From assembly GCF_020005365.1 (NCBI RefSeq), contig NZ_JACNML010000003.1, positions 1 to 64,000 of the forward strand: a stretch of DNA of 64,000 bases. The letters are read 5' to 3'. The stretch comes from Kangiella shandongensis. GTDB taxonomy: Bacteria; Pseudomonadota; Gammaproteobacteria; Enterobacterales; Kangiellaceae. Under the pieces are notes generated by a model that did no database searches, was not told where the DNA came from, and saw nothing but the letters and a program-made list of their open reading frames with translations. Shown here in pieces: positions 30,001 through 37,534 of this stretch (within the stretch, counting starts at the first letter, position 1; each line of letters begins with the position of its first letter). A program made the translations under genes and the position numbers.

Positions 30001-32015
30001 GGCACATTAGCCGCTGATGTTCTATATTCCCAGCCACTACGACCATACTGCCAATAACGGCGACTGTCTTCACGAACCAGCGTCGCCTCGTATTCCTGCC
30101 CCGAGCTTAATGCGCTCCCCTGTGAATTAACGGCTACCAACTCTACCGCATTATGCTCATTGGGCGCAGCAAACTCGCGCTCGGAAATCCATAAAGGCCT
30201 GACTCCCACTAACTCATCATGAGGAAATGCATACTGGGTCAAGCGGCGTGTAATCGGTCTGCCACCACTTTCATAAACATTAATGCTACTCAGCAGTCGA
30301 ACAGGGAAGCGGCTGCCTGCCCACTGGTTTTTCAGTGTCAGCTTTGTATGGCCTTTATCGTCTAGGGTACCCGCGGGGATATCAATCACCTGATCGAAGT
30401 CACGGTATTTATTAGAGCCGAAATAAAAGCCTTCGTAGTCACCAAAAGGGTTCTTTGCGCTCGACACGGTTAGTGTGCCATCAAACCGATTACCGCCTGC
30501 AGGCGCACCGTAAAGATAATCGGACTGGATATCGATCAATGGTTCATCTTTTACGCCCAACGATTGTTTTTTATTCGACCGCAATTCAAGCTTTAAACGT
30601 TCAGGTAAAAAGTCTTCAACCGCCAGCTCATACTTAAAGTCAGTCTTATTACCCAACGTTGCTTCGAAGATCCACTGACCACGCATAGCATCATCAGGCA
30701 GCTTGAAATCCGTTTGATAATAACCCAGTTCATCACCTTGCCATTGCAGCGTTTTATAAACTTTATTATCCGGACGAAGAATACGAACAGAAACCGGTGT
30801 CGGCTCTAGCCAATTAGCCTGAGAGTCACGCAAGATCCCCTGAATTCGAACCATCTCACCTGGCCGATATAAGTCTCTTGGCCCATATAGAAATAGCTCA
30901 AGAGGATACTGCTGACGTTTGGTCAGCTTAAACTCAGACAAGTCCAGTTTTGGGCTTTGCAGACGAATAAGGTTAGTGTTCGAACCCTGTGAAGCGACCA
31001 GAAAACGTGCTCGGTTCAATAGTGAAGCATTAAACTGTGCAAAACCATCTTTGTCTGTCTTTGCAGATTTTATGCGCTCTCCTTTTTTGTCGAGCAGAGC
31101 TAGCTCGACATTGTTATAAGGCTCAGTTGAAGGCAGCTGGTGTGCAAAGGCCACAAAAGTATCCTGATACTGGCGGGTGTGAAGACCTATATCGCTAATG
31201 ACAAACCAGCTAAACTCGTACTGATACGGATAATCATCAGCTGGCTGCATGGTAACAGCATAAACACCATTTTCTTTAAGCGCCTTAATGTCTTTTAATT
31301 GGATCTGGTGGGTTAAGCGCTGATTATCTTTAGCCTCCAACTCGAAGCGTCCAGTATGAACCAGCTCCGCCATTTCCTTCAAATTTTGCAGTTGATAATA
31401 GCGACGATAGCTAGTATTAGAAAAGAAACTATCGTAATGAGCTGAGTCCAGGCGCCAAAACTTAACATCGACCGCATCAACATTCACTGCCTCTACTGGC
31501 AAAACACCACTGTCACGCAAAATAGTCGAGCCCTGACTTAAAAAGCGTACCTGCTGTTTCAGCGCCCTTGTCTTTACTTCCTTTTTTATCTCCTGACTCA
31601 ATGCGGTACCGTTATCAGCAAGCAACTGATTAGAGAACCTGATGGAATAAGTGACTTCCGGCTCAATATACGGGTAATAAATTCTACGGTTATCATCACT
31701 AATAACCCATCCACCTTCCTGGCGGTTATGTTTAATATAAATCTGAATGAGTTGCGCTAAATCTTGGTTGCGCTTAATTGGACGGCTGAAATTTACCTGT
31801 ATTGCCGGTGCATTGTCGTAGCTTCCCTGATAGACACTCAATACTTTAAATGGTGTTAACTTATCAGGCTTAGAAACTTTGGCAGGTTGAGTCGTCTTTG
31901 CATTAGTCGACTGCTCAACACCTACTTGAGCATCATCCTCACTAGCAGTATCATCACCGCAGCCCACTAGCGTTAACACTAAACATAACCCAATAACCAG
32001 AAAACGATAAGACAT
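27090..32015 (-). CDS. Bacterial alpha-2-macroglobulin lipoprotein (YfhM/MagD-like)
   Basis: The 1641-residue precursor has a lipoprotein signal with lipobox LVGC (Cys19), a series of MG beta domains, and the thioester motif GCLEQ with Cys at about residue 1155 and Gln1158. A TED-like helical domain and C-terminal MG/receptor-like domains follow. These periplasmic proteins trap proteases covalently. The EDDAQ start of the mature protein lacks an obvious inner-membrane retention Asp at position +2 (Gly is there), so outer-membrane anchoring is inferred. A perfect TATAAT -10 (32046-32051, minus) and AGGGGAG precede the start. It is operonic with pbpC. Confidence 0.93.
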   Translation of the reverse strand: MSYRFLVIGLCLVLTLVGCGDDTASEDDAQVGVEQSTNAKTTQPAKVSKPDKLTPFKVLSVYQGSYDNAPAIQVNFSRPIKRNQDLAQLIQIYIKHNRQEGGWVISDDNRRIYYPYIEPEVTYSIRFSNQLLADNGTALSQEIKKEVKTRALKQQVRFLSQGSTILRDSGVLPVEAVNVDAVDVKFWRLDSAHYDSFFSNTSYRRYYQLQNLKEMAELVHTGRFELEAKDNQRLTHQIQLKDIKALKENGVYAVTMQPADDYPYQYEFSWFVISDIGLHTRQYQDTFVAFAHQLPSTEPYNNVELALLDKKGERIKSAKTDKDGFAQFNASLLNRARFLVASQGSNTNLIRLQSPKLDLSEFKLTKRQQYPLELFLYGPRDLYRPGEMVRIQGILRDSQANWLEPTPVSVRILRPDNKVYKTLQWQGDELGYYQTDFKLPDDAMRGQWIFEATLGNKTDFKYELAVEDFLPERLKLELRSNKKQSLGVKDEPLIDIQSDYLYGAPAGGNRFDGTLTVSSAKNPFGDYEGFYFGSNKYRDFDQVIDIPAGTLDDKGHTKLTLKNQWAGSRFPVRLLSSINVYESGGRPITRRLTQYAFPHDELVGVRPLWISEREFAAPNEHNAVELVAVNSQGSALSSGQEYEATLVREDSRRYWQYGRSGWEYRTSAANVPVYTKTVKFDSSERQQLSLPLEYGNYRLEVRNKNNQLLTSYHFFAGWYWTANTQQSGERPDQVQLSIEQDFVQLGEDLEVSIKAPYAGQALVTIESDELLWRKAVKLDAAESSVTIPVSKQWDTHNLYVSAMVLKPGDVERKHLPNRAFGVLHLPLDRQARELELSVNHDKKLRPQQTVDVEIEASNKQNDETVYTTLALVDSGILSISDFESPKPLDWFYGQRAYEAALKDNYGSLVELVDGKFARQRFGGDADLSRGGDAPVSDVQIVSIVKDKVELDENGKAKLSVELPYFNGELRLMAVAFSKKRYGSAESKAKVAAPLVVQASMPRFLAKGDQSEILLDVKNMEETEQTFTVSLAADDALGGTSVAKTLTLEPKAKALVPLRVTASRFTGAGTVSLTVESDNDELNMNRSWSLGLRPAYAASVISKQAAVKPGSQFSVDKAFARRYDSFGLKSVLSASTTPPLDAGAYIDGLLHYPYGCLEQTTSRAWPWLSVEQGDLSSLESKKVKELFGRRQELVDSAISRVISMQRYDGSFGLWSNDSPEEPWLTAYVTDFLLAAKQLGYQVPENNLNRAVKRLQRYVRSSAFRTKNWSYYDDREHFELAYRSYSAYVLSKIGRAKLQDVRALFDDKASDAERSLPLAHLAFALEKMGDQRRAKLAWGKAFTSKFSYKPYWYYGDYGSPIRDMSQVASLSLESKVVDNLDVDGLDLVFDLKGELQTRRWLSTQEKGALARLAKQLSDVSVEGAELSLSIQQANEEQSFKQTSDYVGVEKGNPVQQPLTLSNKGDKTVFVDYKVQGYPKAAPDGLFKDIAIKRRYFNLQGEPIAIKDIAAGDRVIVGITVELDRKHNYLRHAMLIDLLPAGFELENQNLEHSFKIDDIKLDGKTIKDLTKSTKVVHQEFWDDRFMAALELRSYRSAHVFYMVRAVTPGTYTVPSSFVEDMYRPEIRGISEPEEAITISKPTTD

Positions 32016-32174
32016 GGAACTCCCCTGTAACTATTTTTAGTCTGTATTATAAGAACGCAGCTATAACCAAATCGCGTTAAAACTATGGCGAATTATGTAA
32101 AACTGATACGGTATTATTTCAAAGAGTTAGTCGATAGACCAGCTATAAGATAATATTTATAGGAATTCTAAATT

Positions 32175-32198
32175 AAAGGCCTCGTCATGGAGGCCTTT
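32175..32198 (-). terminator. Terminator of the Sel1/TonB_C gene
   Basis: AAAGGCCTC (32175-32183) pairs perfectly with GAGGCCTTT (32190-32198) around 6 nt. A T-rich stretch follows on the minus strand just past the gene's stop. Confidence 0.75.
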
Positions 32199-32215
32199 GA
32201 TATTACTGGCTAAAA

Positions 32216-33559
32216 TTAATCGACTTTACTTTCTAGATATGCCAAGTTTTCAAGCATATACTGAGGAATATTCTCTTCACCCAAGTCCTCCAGCTCTTCT
32301 ATCGCATCTTCCTGATAGTCCAGAGCTTCCTCATAATCCCCTAATGATTTGTATACATTAGAATAATATTGGTAATAATTAACCGGGTTTTTAATAGTAT
32401 ATCTGCCAATATGCTCTAACAACTGAAGAATAAGTTCAGGCTTAATATTATTAAGTTGATTGTTATATATGTAATCAACGATATCGTATCGTGTCGTTTC
32501 TGCATCCAGGCTCGACACCTCAAGACTATTGGTTATTGCTTTTTTGAGCAACAACTCCCCTTTTTCAGCATCTCCATTTGTAAAAGACATTTTAGCCAGC
32601 TCAAATTGAGATAACGCAAAACCACTATTGGCCGATGCTTTGAGCCAGTTAATGGCTTTGTCAGGATCTTTTTCACAACCATCACCATCCAACAGCCTCT
32701 CTGCAAGCTCAAACTGGGCATTTAAAACACCATTTCTCGCCGCTTCATAGTACCAGGAAGAAGAGCTAAAGTTTTTATTGTCTTCGATATTATAATCACC
32801 ATAGCGAGCATGCAGATACTGCGAGCTCGGGTCCCCTTTTAATGCTTTTTCTTTAATCTCCATCAAACTCTTATACTTTGCTTTATAATCACTATTTCCG
32901 TCAAGAAGCATAAACTCCATTTTATACGTGAAACGTTCACTCGTGTTCAGTGGCTCAAACCTCCAGTTTTTTACGGCCTTGAAAGCGCTTTTCACAAACA
33001 GATCTTTTGGAAATGAATCGACGACTTTTATATCAGTAGGATAACCGCCAGGGCTAAGATTAAAATCAAATAGTACCCAGCCTGTATACCCTTTTACCCG
33101 TGCATTTATAGGATACTTTGCTGGCTTCTGCTTTATGGCTTTAGGTGAAACAGTTTCTTTTTTGTCATCAACAATTACTGGCTGATAAGCTTCAGCTATA
33201 GCATCATTACCATACTTTGACTTTAATGACTCGTAAAACTCATCTATCAACGGTTGTTCCTTTGTGATTTCCTGACGAATTTCTTCCAGAAAAACCTTTT
33301 CTGCGAGTTTATCTTCATCCGATAACTTAACCCAGGCATATGCTTTAAGTGGATCTTTATCAACCCCAACACCTTCAAAGTACATCACTCCGACGTTAAA
33401 TTGGGAGTCCTTATGACCGATTTTTGCTAATTGATAATATTCGTTAAAAGCTTCCTCATACAGCCCCTTTTCATACAGGGTGGTAGCATCTCTAAAGCTA
33501 GCAACAGAAGTTAATGGAAATAATAGAAGTATTAGTGAAAGAAACTTATTTAACTTCAT
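32216..33559 (-). CDS. Exported Sel1-repeat protein with internal TonB C-terminal domain
   Basis: The 447-residue precursor has a signal peptide (MKLNKFLSLILLLFPLTSVA), Sel1-type repeats at about 35-80, then a TonB_C domain at about 145-220 (YPINARVKGYTGWVLFDFNLSPGG, KAVKNWRFEP). More Sel1-like repeats follow (ARYGDYNIED, AELAERLLDGDGCEKDPDKAINWLK-like, to about 340) and a C-terminal TPR-like pair of helices. TonB_C normally ends a protein anchored by an N-terminal membrane helix, so an internal copy between repeat blocks in an exported protein is unusual. It is unlikely to be a true energy-transducing TonB, as no exbB or exbD is near. Function is unknown; a scaffold role in the periplasm is inferred. 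Confidence 0.75.
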   Translation of the reverse strand: MKLNKFLSLILLLFPLTSVASFRDATTLYEKGLYEEAFNEYYQLAKIGHKDSQFNVGVMYFEGVGVDKDPLKAYAWVKLSDEDKLAEKVFLEEIRQEITKEQPLIDEFYESLKSKYGNDAIAEAYQPVIVDDKKETVSPKAIKQKPAKYPINARVKGYTGWVLFDFNLSPGGYPTDIKVVDSFPKDLFVKSAFKAVKNWRFEPLNTSERFTYKMEFMLLDGNSDYKAKYKSLMEIKEKALKGDPSSQYLHARYGDYNIEDNKNFSSSSWYYEAARNGVLNAQFELAERLLDGDGCEKDPDKAINWLKASANSGFALSQFELAKMSFTNGDAEKGELLLKKAITNSLEVSSLDAETTRYDIVDYIYNNQLNNIKPELILQLLEHIGRYTIKNPVNYYQYYSNVYKSLGDYEEALDYQEDAIEELEDLGEENIPQYMLENLAYLESKVD

Positions 33560-33636
33560 CCTTAATCCTTTATTGAATTATAATTTTAGGTTTTGAAACG
33601 GCTGAGAATATACCGGATCCAGTTAAAGAAAACAAA

Positions 33637-33659
33637 AAAGCCCAGCAGAGCTGGGCTTT
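33637..33659 (-). terminator. Terminator of rmf
   Basis: AAAGCCCAGC (33637-33646) pairs with GCTGGGCTTT (33650-33659) around a 3-nt loop. TTTTTTG follows on the minus strand. Confidence 0.92.
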
Positions 33660-33674
33660 CAAAATTAATAGGTT

Positions 33675-33857
33675 TTATAAATAATTCTTCATGCCATTCT
33701 GGCTAAAAGCCTCTCTACCTTCTCTCCAGCCGCCTAACCACTCCTCTTTGGCATTTACATCTTCATGGGGACACACCTCTTTGGACTGCCCCTGCATTGC
33801 TGCGTGGAAACCTTTTGCGTGAGCTCTTTGAAGCTTATCTCGCTTTTGTCTTTTCAT
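33675..33857 (-). CDS. rmf: Ribosome modulation factor
   Basis: The 60-residue basic protein MKRQKRDKLQRAHAKGFHAA is followed by SKEVCPHEDVNAKEEWLGGWREGRE, matching E. coli RMF closely in its start and in the WLGGWRE block. RMF binds 30S subunits and drives 70S ribosomes into inactive 100S dimers in stationary phase or starvation. The start follows AAGGGT. It is monocistronic, with its own strong terminator. In E. coli the gene is induced by ppGpp; no such control is visible directly here. Confidence 0.95.
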   Translation of the reverse strand: MKRQKRDKLQRAHAKGFHAAMQGQSKEVCPHEDVNAKEEWLGGWREGREAFSQNGMKNYL

Positions 33858-33960
33858 GAATATTTACCCTTCTGATCTTAGTGTATTTACAACGTACATT
33901 TACAACAACGTGCTTTTTAAAATTTTAGTTAGAACTATAAGCACTTTCAAAAGTCGAGCA

Positions 33961-34220
33961 TAAAAAAAGCCGAGCACTCACACGAGTCATCGGCTTTTAA
34001 GTAGTAAGAATATTTTCAACTGTGATTGTTTCAACTTATGTTGTTCCATACCCGATCGTTTTGCTCAACTTTCAACCAGCTTACACCTTTTAGAGGAATA
34101 GTCGCCAGTAAAAGTTCACAGAAAAGTAATAAAAATCATACATGAAAAGCTTGCCATTTATTGTTTAAGTCTTTTATTAGATAGCCTACCTAAGTCATTG
34201 AATAAGTGATGGCATGACTC
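33961..34220 (-). ncRNA. Candidate minus-strand small RNA
   Basis: A strong hairpin, AAAAGCCGA (33965-33973) pairing with TCGGCTTTT (33990-33998) with an inner ACTC/GAGT stem, is followed on the minus strand by seven T residues. A perfect TATAAT on the same strand (34226-34231), with only a poor -35, would start a transcript of about 255 nt ending here. There is no supporting ORF. It does not resemble a small RNA family that I can recognise. An alternative is a terminator of antisense transcription. Confidence 0.3.
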
Positions 34221-34281
34221 TGTAAATTATACCCAGGCAGGCCAAGGTGTTCTTATGACTCTTTGCAAAACATCTGCGAAG

Positions 34282-34310
34282 TTTACGTTTGCGTAAAGGT
34301 AAGGTAAAAT
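34282..34310 (+). promoter_or_regulatory. liuR promoter with overlapping LiuR-type operator
   Basis: The palindrome TTTACG-TTTG-CGTAAA (34282-34297) lies directly upstream of liuR. Its left arm doubles as a -35 (TTTACG), 17 bp from the -10 TAAAAT (34305-34310). LiuR operators in gammaproteobacteria are similar ACGTAAA-type palindromes, so autoregulation of the whole operon is inferred. Confidence 0.65.
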
Positions 34311-34339
34311 AATCGGGTTATTTTCAAGAGAATTAACTC

Positions 34340-34711
34340 ATGACTGAGGAAAAAACAGAATACAGTATCAGCGACTTGGCCAAGGAGTTCGGGATTACCT
34401 CTCGCTCAATACGCCATTACGAAGATGAAAAGCTCATAACACCTACTCGTCGCGGTGTTCATCGAATTTACAATAACCGTGATCGCGTACGTTTGCAGCT
34501 GATCCTGCGAGGGAAACGTTTAGGTTTTTCATTGGCTGAAATCAAGGAAATCATTGACTTATATGGCATGGAAGGCGAAGAAAAACAGACCAAGCGTTTG
34601 TTAGAGCTAATAACTGTCCGTCGTGAGTCATTGAATCAACAATTGAAAGATATCAAATACTTGCTGAAAGAATTCGATGTTCTAGAAGCGAAGCTTAATG
34701 CAGAGAAGTAA
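34340..34711 (+). CDS. liuR: MerR-family regulator LiuR
   Basis: The 123-residue protein has a MerR helix-turn-helix (YSISDLAKEFGITSRSIRHYEDEKL, residues 8-32), the wing with R-R-G-x-H-R-x-Y, and a C-terminal dimerising coiled coil (about 80-120). No metal-binding cysteines are present, as expected for the LiuR branch that controls leucine and branched-chain catabolism. It heads the liu operon, 31 bp before liuA, and has a palindromic operator upstream. Confidence 0.9.
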   Translation: MTEEKTEYSISDLAKEFGITSRSIRHYEDEKLITPTRRGVHRIYNNRDRVRLQLILRGKRLGFSLAEIKEIIDLYGMEGEEKQTKRLLELITVRRESLNQQLKDIKYLLKEFDVLEAKLNAEK

Positions 34712-34742
34712 TCATTATTAGAGATTTAACAGAGGAATTAAC

Positions 34743-35903
34743 ATGTATCCATCACTCAACTTCGATTTAGGTGAAACTGCTGACATGATCCGTGAAATGG
34801 TCAGCAATTTTGCACAGAAAGAAATCGCACCTATCGCTGAAAAGACGGATGAAGAGAACCTCTTCCCTCATGAAATGTGGAAAAAACTTGGTGATCTAGG
34901 CCTGTTGGGTATCACCGTTGAAGAAGAGTACGGTGGTTCTGGTATGGGTTACCTGGAGCACGTTGTGGCGATGGAAGAAATCAGCCGTGCCAGCGCATCT
35001 ATCGGATTAAGCTATGGCGCACACTCTAACTTATGTGTGAATCAGATTCGTCGAAACGCTTCTGAAGAACAGAAGAAAAAATACCTTCCAAAGCTTTGCT
35101 CTGGTGAACACGTGGGTGCACTAGCTATGTCTGAGCCAGGAGCTGGTTCTGACGTCGTTGGTATGAAGCTAAAGGCTGAGCTGAAAGGTGATCACTATAT
35201 TCTAAATGGTAATAAAATGTGGATTACCAATGGTCCAGAAGCTGACGTATTAGTCGTTTACGCCAAAACGGACATGGAAGCGCATTCAAAAGGTATTACT
35301 GCCTTCATTATTGAGAAAGGCATGAAAGGCTTCCGTACCGCACAAAAGCTGGACAAGCTGGGCATGCGTGGCTCAAATACCTGTGAATTAGTTTTCGAAG
35401 ATTGTGAAGTTCCTGTCGAAAACGTCATGGGTGAAGTCAATGAAGGTGTTAAAATCTTGATGAGTGGTCTGGACTATGAGCGCGCCGTACTGTCTGCAGG
35501 TCCGTTAGGTATTATGCAAGCCTGTATGGACGTTGTTGTTCCTTATATCCACGAGCGCAAACAATTCGGTAAGCCAATTGGCACATTCCAGTTGATGCAA
35601 GGTAAAGTTGCGGACATGTACACCATTATGAACGCAAGCCGTTCTTATGTTTATGCCGTGGCTAAAGCGTGTGATCGTAAAGAAACGACACGTAAAGATG
35701 CAGCAGCAGCGATTCTATATGCGGCAGAAAACGCCACTAAGCTAGCTCTGGAAGCGATTCAGGTCCTGGGTGGCAATGGCTACATTAACGAATACCCAAC
35801 GGGCCGCCTGCTTCGTGATGCTAAGTTGTACGAAATTGGCGCAGGTACGTCAGAGATTCGTCGTATGCTGATCGGCCGCGAGTTGTTTAATGAAACCGCC
35901 TAG
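34743..35903 (+). CDS. liuA: Isovaleryl-CoA dehydrogenase
   Basis: This FAD enzyme oxidises isovaleryl-CoA to 3-methylcrotonyl-CoA in leucine breakdown and passes electrons to ETF. The 386-residue protein has the acyl-CoA dehydrogenase motifs [11 protein letters not shown] and [11 protein letters not shown]. The catalytic glutamate is in the isovaleryl-specific position ([15 protein letters not shown]). The usual C-terminal Glu site instead reads [12 protein letters not shown]. Both features point to IVD rather than a general acyl-CoA dehydrogenase. It follows AGAGGA and is the first enzyme gene after liuR. Confidence 0.95.
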   Translation: MYPSLNFDLGETADMIREMVSNFAQKEIAPIAEKTDEENLFPHEMWKKLGDLGLLGITVEEEYGGSGMGYLEHVVAMEEISRASASIGLSYGAHSNLCVNQIRRNASEEQKKKYLPKLCSGEHVGALAMSEPGAGSDVVGMKLKAELKGDHYILNGNKMWITNGPEADVLVVYAKTDMEAHSKGITAFIIEKGMKGFRTAQKLDKLGMRGSNTCELVFEDCEVPVENVMGEVNEGVKILMSGLDYERAVLSAGPLGIMQACMDVVVPYIHERKQFGKPIGTFQLMQGKVADMYTIMNASRSYVYAVAKACDRKETTRKDAAAAILYAAENATKLALEAIQVLGGNGYINEYPTGRLLRDAKLYEIGAGTSEIRRMLIGRELFNETA

Positions 35904-35928
35904 AACTTATTGAGTTTTTCTATGCGTT

Positions 35929-35996
35929 GTTAAAAACTGCTTCAATCAGGTCGTTTACCTCTTAAGTAAACTCCCTTCTCTGCAGCAGTTTTTGCC
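35929..35996 (+). repeat. Palindromic element, copy A
   Basis: This 68-bp core runs from GTTAAAAAC to GTTTTTGCC. AAAAACTGCT (35932-35941) pairs perfectly with AGCAGTTTTT (35984-35993), and central GTTTAC (35953-35958) pairs with GTAAAC (35966-35971). Copies B and C share the ends and layout. Confidence 0.75.
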
Positions 35997-36108
35997 TAGC
36001 CTAGACTTCACTCAAAGAACTTCTAGGTATTTTATGAATCAGAATTTAACTGGAGAACATAAGTCTCCGTTAATATTTAAGTTTTAGTTTGAAATTCACC
36101 TGTTAAGA

Positions 36109-36230
36109 GAAGTGAGTGAGTGAGCGTAGCTAAGACAAGGCAAAAAGTTTCGAGAATGCGCAGTGTACAAAAAGTACATGAGCACATTTGAGAAACTTTT
36201 TAACGCAGTATTAGCAAGCACAACCACTTC
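36109..36230 (-). repeat. Palindromic element, copy B, with extended outer arms
   Basis: The core 36139-36204 is inverted relative to copy A. AAAAAGTTTC (36142-36151) pairs with GAAACTTTTT (36192-36201), and TGTAC (36164-36168) pairs with GTACA (36174-36178). Outer arms GAAGTG (36109-36114) and CACTTC (36225-36230) extend the palindrome. It ends 16 bp before the thiolase start, close to its ribosome-binding site. Confidence 0.75.
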
Positions 36231-36246
36231 GAAAAGGAATGAAAAT

Positions 36247-37425
36247 ATGTCAGATCCAATTGTAATTGTAAGCGCGGCCCGTACACCTATGGGTGGCTTC
36301 GGCGGTTCACTATCAACCGTAAAATCAACGGAGCTAGGTGCAAATGCCATCGCGGCAGCAGTTGAGCGCGCAACATTGAAACCAGAAGATATTCAAGAAG
36401 TCATTATGGGTTGCGTATTGCCAGCTGGCGTTGGTCAAGCTCCGGCACGCCAAGCTTCTTTAGGTGCTGGTATTCCAAAATCCACAGGAGCTACTACAGT
36501 AAATAAAGTGTGTGGCTCTGGCATGAAAACTATCATGTTTGCACACGACCTACTTAAAGCTGGTACCAATGATGTGATGGTTGCTGGCGGTATGGAAAGT
36601 ATGAGCTTGGCACCATACTTGCTACCGACAGGTCGCTATGGTCAGCGCTTTGGCCACGGAAAAACTCTAGACCATATGGCTTTCGACGGTCTTGAAGATG
36701 CCTACGAAGGTCAGGCCATGGGTATTTATGCCGAACAGACCGTCGAAAAGTACGACTTCACTCGTGAAGAACAGGACAACTTCGCTATTGAGTCACTAGC
36801 TCGCGCGAACAAAGCGATTGAAGACGGTTCATTTAAAAACGAAATCGCGCCGGTTACAGTCAAGTCTCGTAAGGGTGAGACGGTTGTTGATACCGATGAG
36901 CAGCCACTAAAAGCGCGTCCGGACAAAATTCCTTCGCTACGCCCTGCTTTCAAAAAAGACGGTACCGTAACAGCAGCCAACTCCAGCTCAATTTCAGACG
37001 GTGCAGCAGCAGTGGTCATGATGCGTCAGTCTGAAGCTGAAAAACGTGGTCTAAAGCCTATTGCGAAAATTCATGCTCATGCAACGAACGCTCGTATTCC
37101 TGCTGAATTTACTATTGCACCAGTTGGTGCCATTGAGAAAGTACTGGAATCAGCGGGCTGGACAAAAGACGATGTTGATTTGTTTGAAATTAACGAAGCT
37201 TTCGCCGTTGTCACTATGGCTGCCATGAAAGATCTTAAGCTTGATCACGCCAAGGTTAACGTCCACGGTGGTGCCTGTGCACTGGGTCATCCTATCGGTT
37301 GTTCAGGTACACGTATCGTTGTGACCTTGCTTGAAGCACTGCGTAAATATGGCAAATCGAAAGGTGTTGCTTCATTGTGTATTGGTGGCGGCGAAGCGAC
37401 GGCACTAGCGATTGAGTTGATATAA
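36247..37425 (+). CDS. atoB: Acetyl-CoA acetyltransferase (thiolase II)
   Basis: The 393-residue thiolase cleaves acetoacetyl-CoA into two acetyl-CoA. It has the acyl-binding cysteine in VNKVCGSGMKTIM, the His in NVHGGACALGHPIG, and the C-terminal proton-transfer Cys in SLCIGGGEATAL. The frame is open to 36163, but that extension reads through a palindromic repeat; ATG 36247 follows AAGGA and gives the family start MSDPIVIVSAARTPMG. Within the liu operon it would consume the acetoacetyl-CoA made by the ScoAB transferase. Biosynthetic use of the reverse reaction cannot be excluded. Confidence 0.93.
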   Translation: MSDPIVIVSAARTPMGGFGGSLSTVKSTELGANAIAAAVERATLKPEDIQEVIMGCVLPAGVGQAPARQASLGAGIPKSTGATTVNKVCGSGMKTIMFAHDLLKAGTNDVMVAGGMESMSLAPYLLPTGRYGQRFGHGKTLDHMAFDGLEDAYEGQAMGIYAEQTVEKYDFTREEQDNFAIESLARANKAIEDGSFKNEIAPVTVKSRKGETVVDTDEQPLKARPDKIPSLRPAFKKDGTVTAANSSSISDGAAAVVMMRQSEAEKRGLKPIAKIHAHATNARIPAEFTIAPVGAIEKVLESAGWTKDDVDLFEINEAFAVVTMAAMKDLKLDHAKVNVHGGACALGHPIGCSGTRIVVTLLEALRKYGKSKGVASLCIGGGEATALAIELI

Positions 37426-37441
37426 AGTAATTATTTTAAAC

Positions 37442-37533
37442 CTGTCATCCTGATAACAATCAGGATCTTAGATTCCAAATCCGAGGCAAGCCTCGGTTTG
37501 GAATGACTGGATAAAACATAAGCGATTTGACAG
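37442..37533. repeat. REP-like double-hairpin repeat
   Basis: Two hairpins stand in tandem: ATCCTGAT/ATCAGGAT (37447-37454 and 37459-37466, 4-nt loop), and a 14-pair stem from ATTCCAAA plus CCGAGG (37472-37486, one bulged T) against 37491-37504. CTGTCA (37442-37447) and TGACAG (37528-37533) bracket them. It ends directly at the start of the next gene, leaving that gene no clear ribosome-binding site. Confidence 0.7.
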
Positions 37534-37534
37534 T

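Larger units (their letters stand above)
33858..34339. other. Intergenic region between rmf and liuR
   Basis: This 482-bp gap holds the rmf leader, a strong minus-strand terminator hairpin (33965-33998) with no annotated gene to serve, a perfect minus-strand TATAAT box (34226-34231), and the liuR operator with promoter. Only very short frames occur, the longest being a 20-codon minus-strand one ending at the terminator. Confidence 0.6.
35904..36246. other. Spacer between liuA and the thiolase gene
   Basis: The 343-bp gap inside the liu operon holds two palindromic repeat cores in opposite orientation (35929-35996 and 36139-36204) and the thiolase ribosome-binding site (AAGGA). No gene is seen. 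Confidence 0.7.

Noticed and set aside
36163-36246. N-terminal extension of the thiolase
   Set aside because: It translates a palindromic repeat; the normal start follows AAGGA at 36247.
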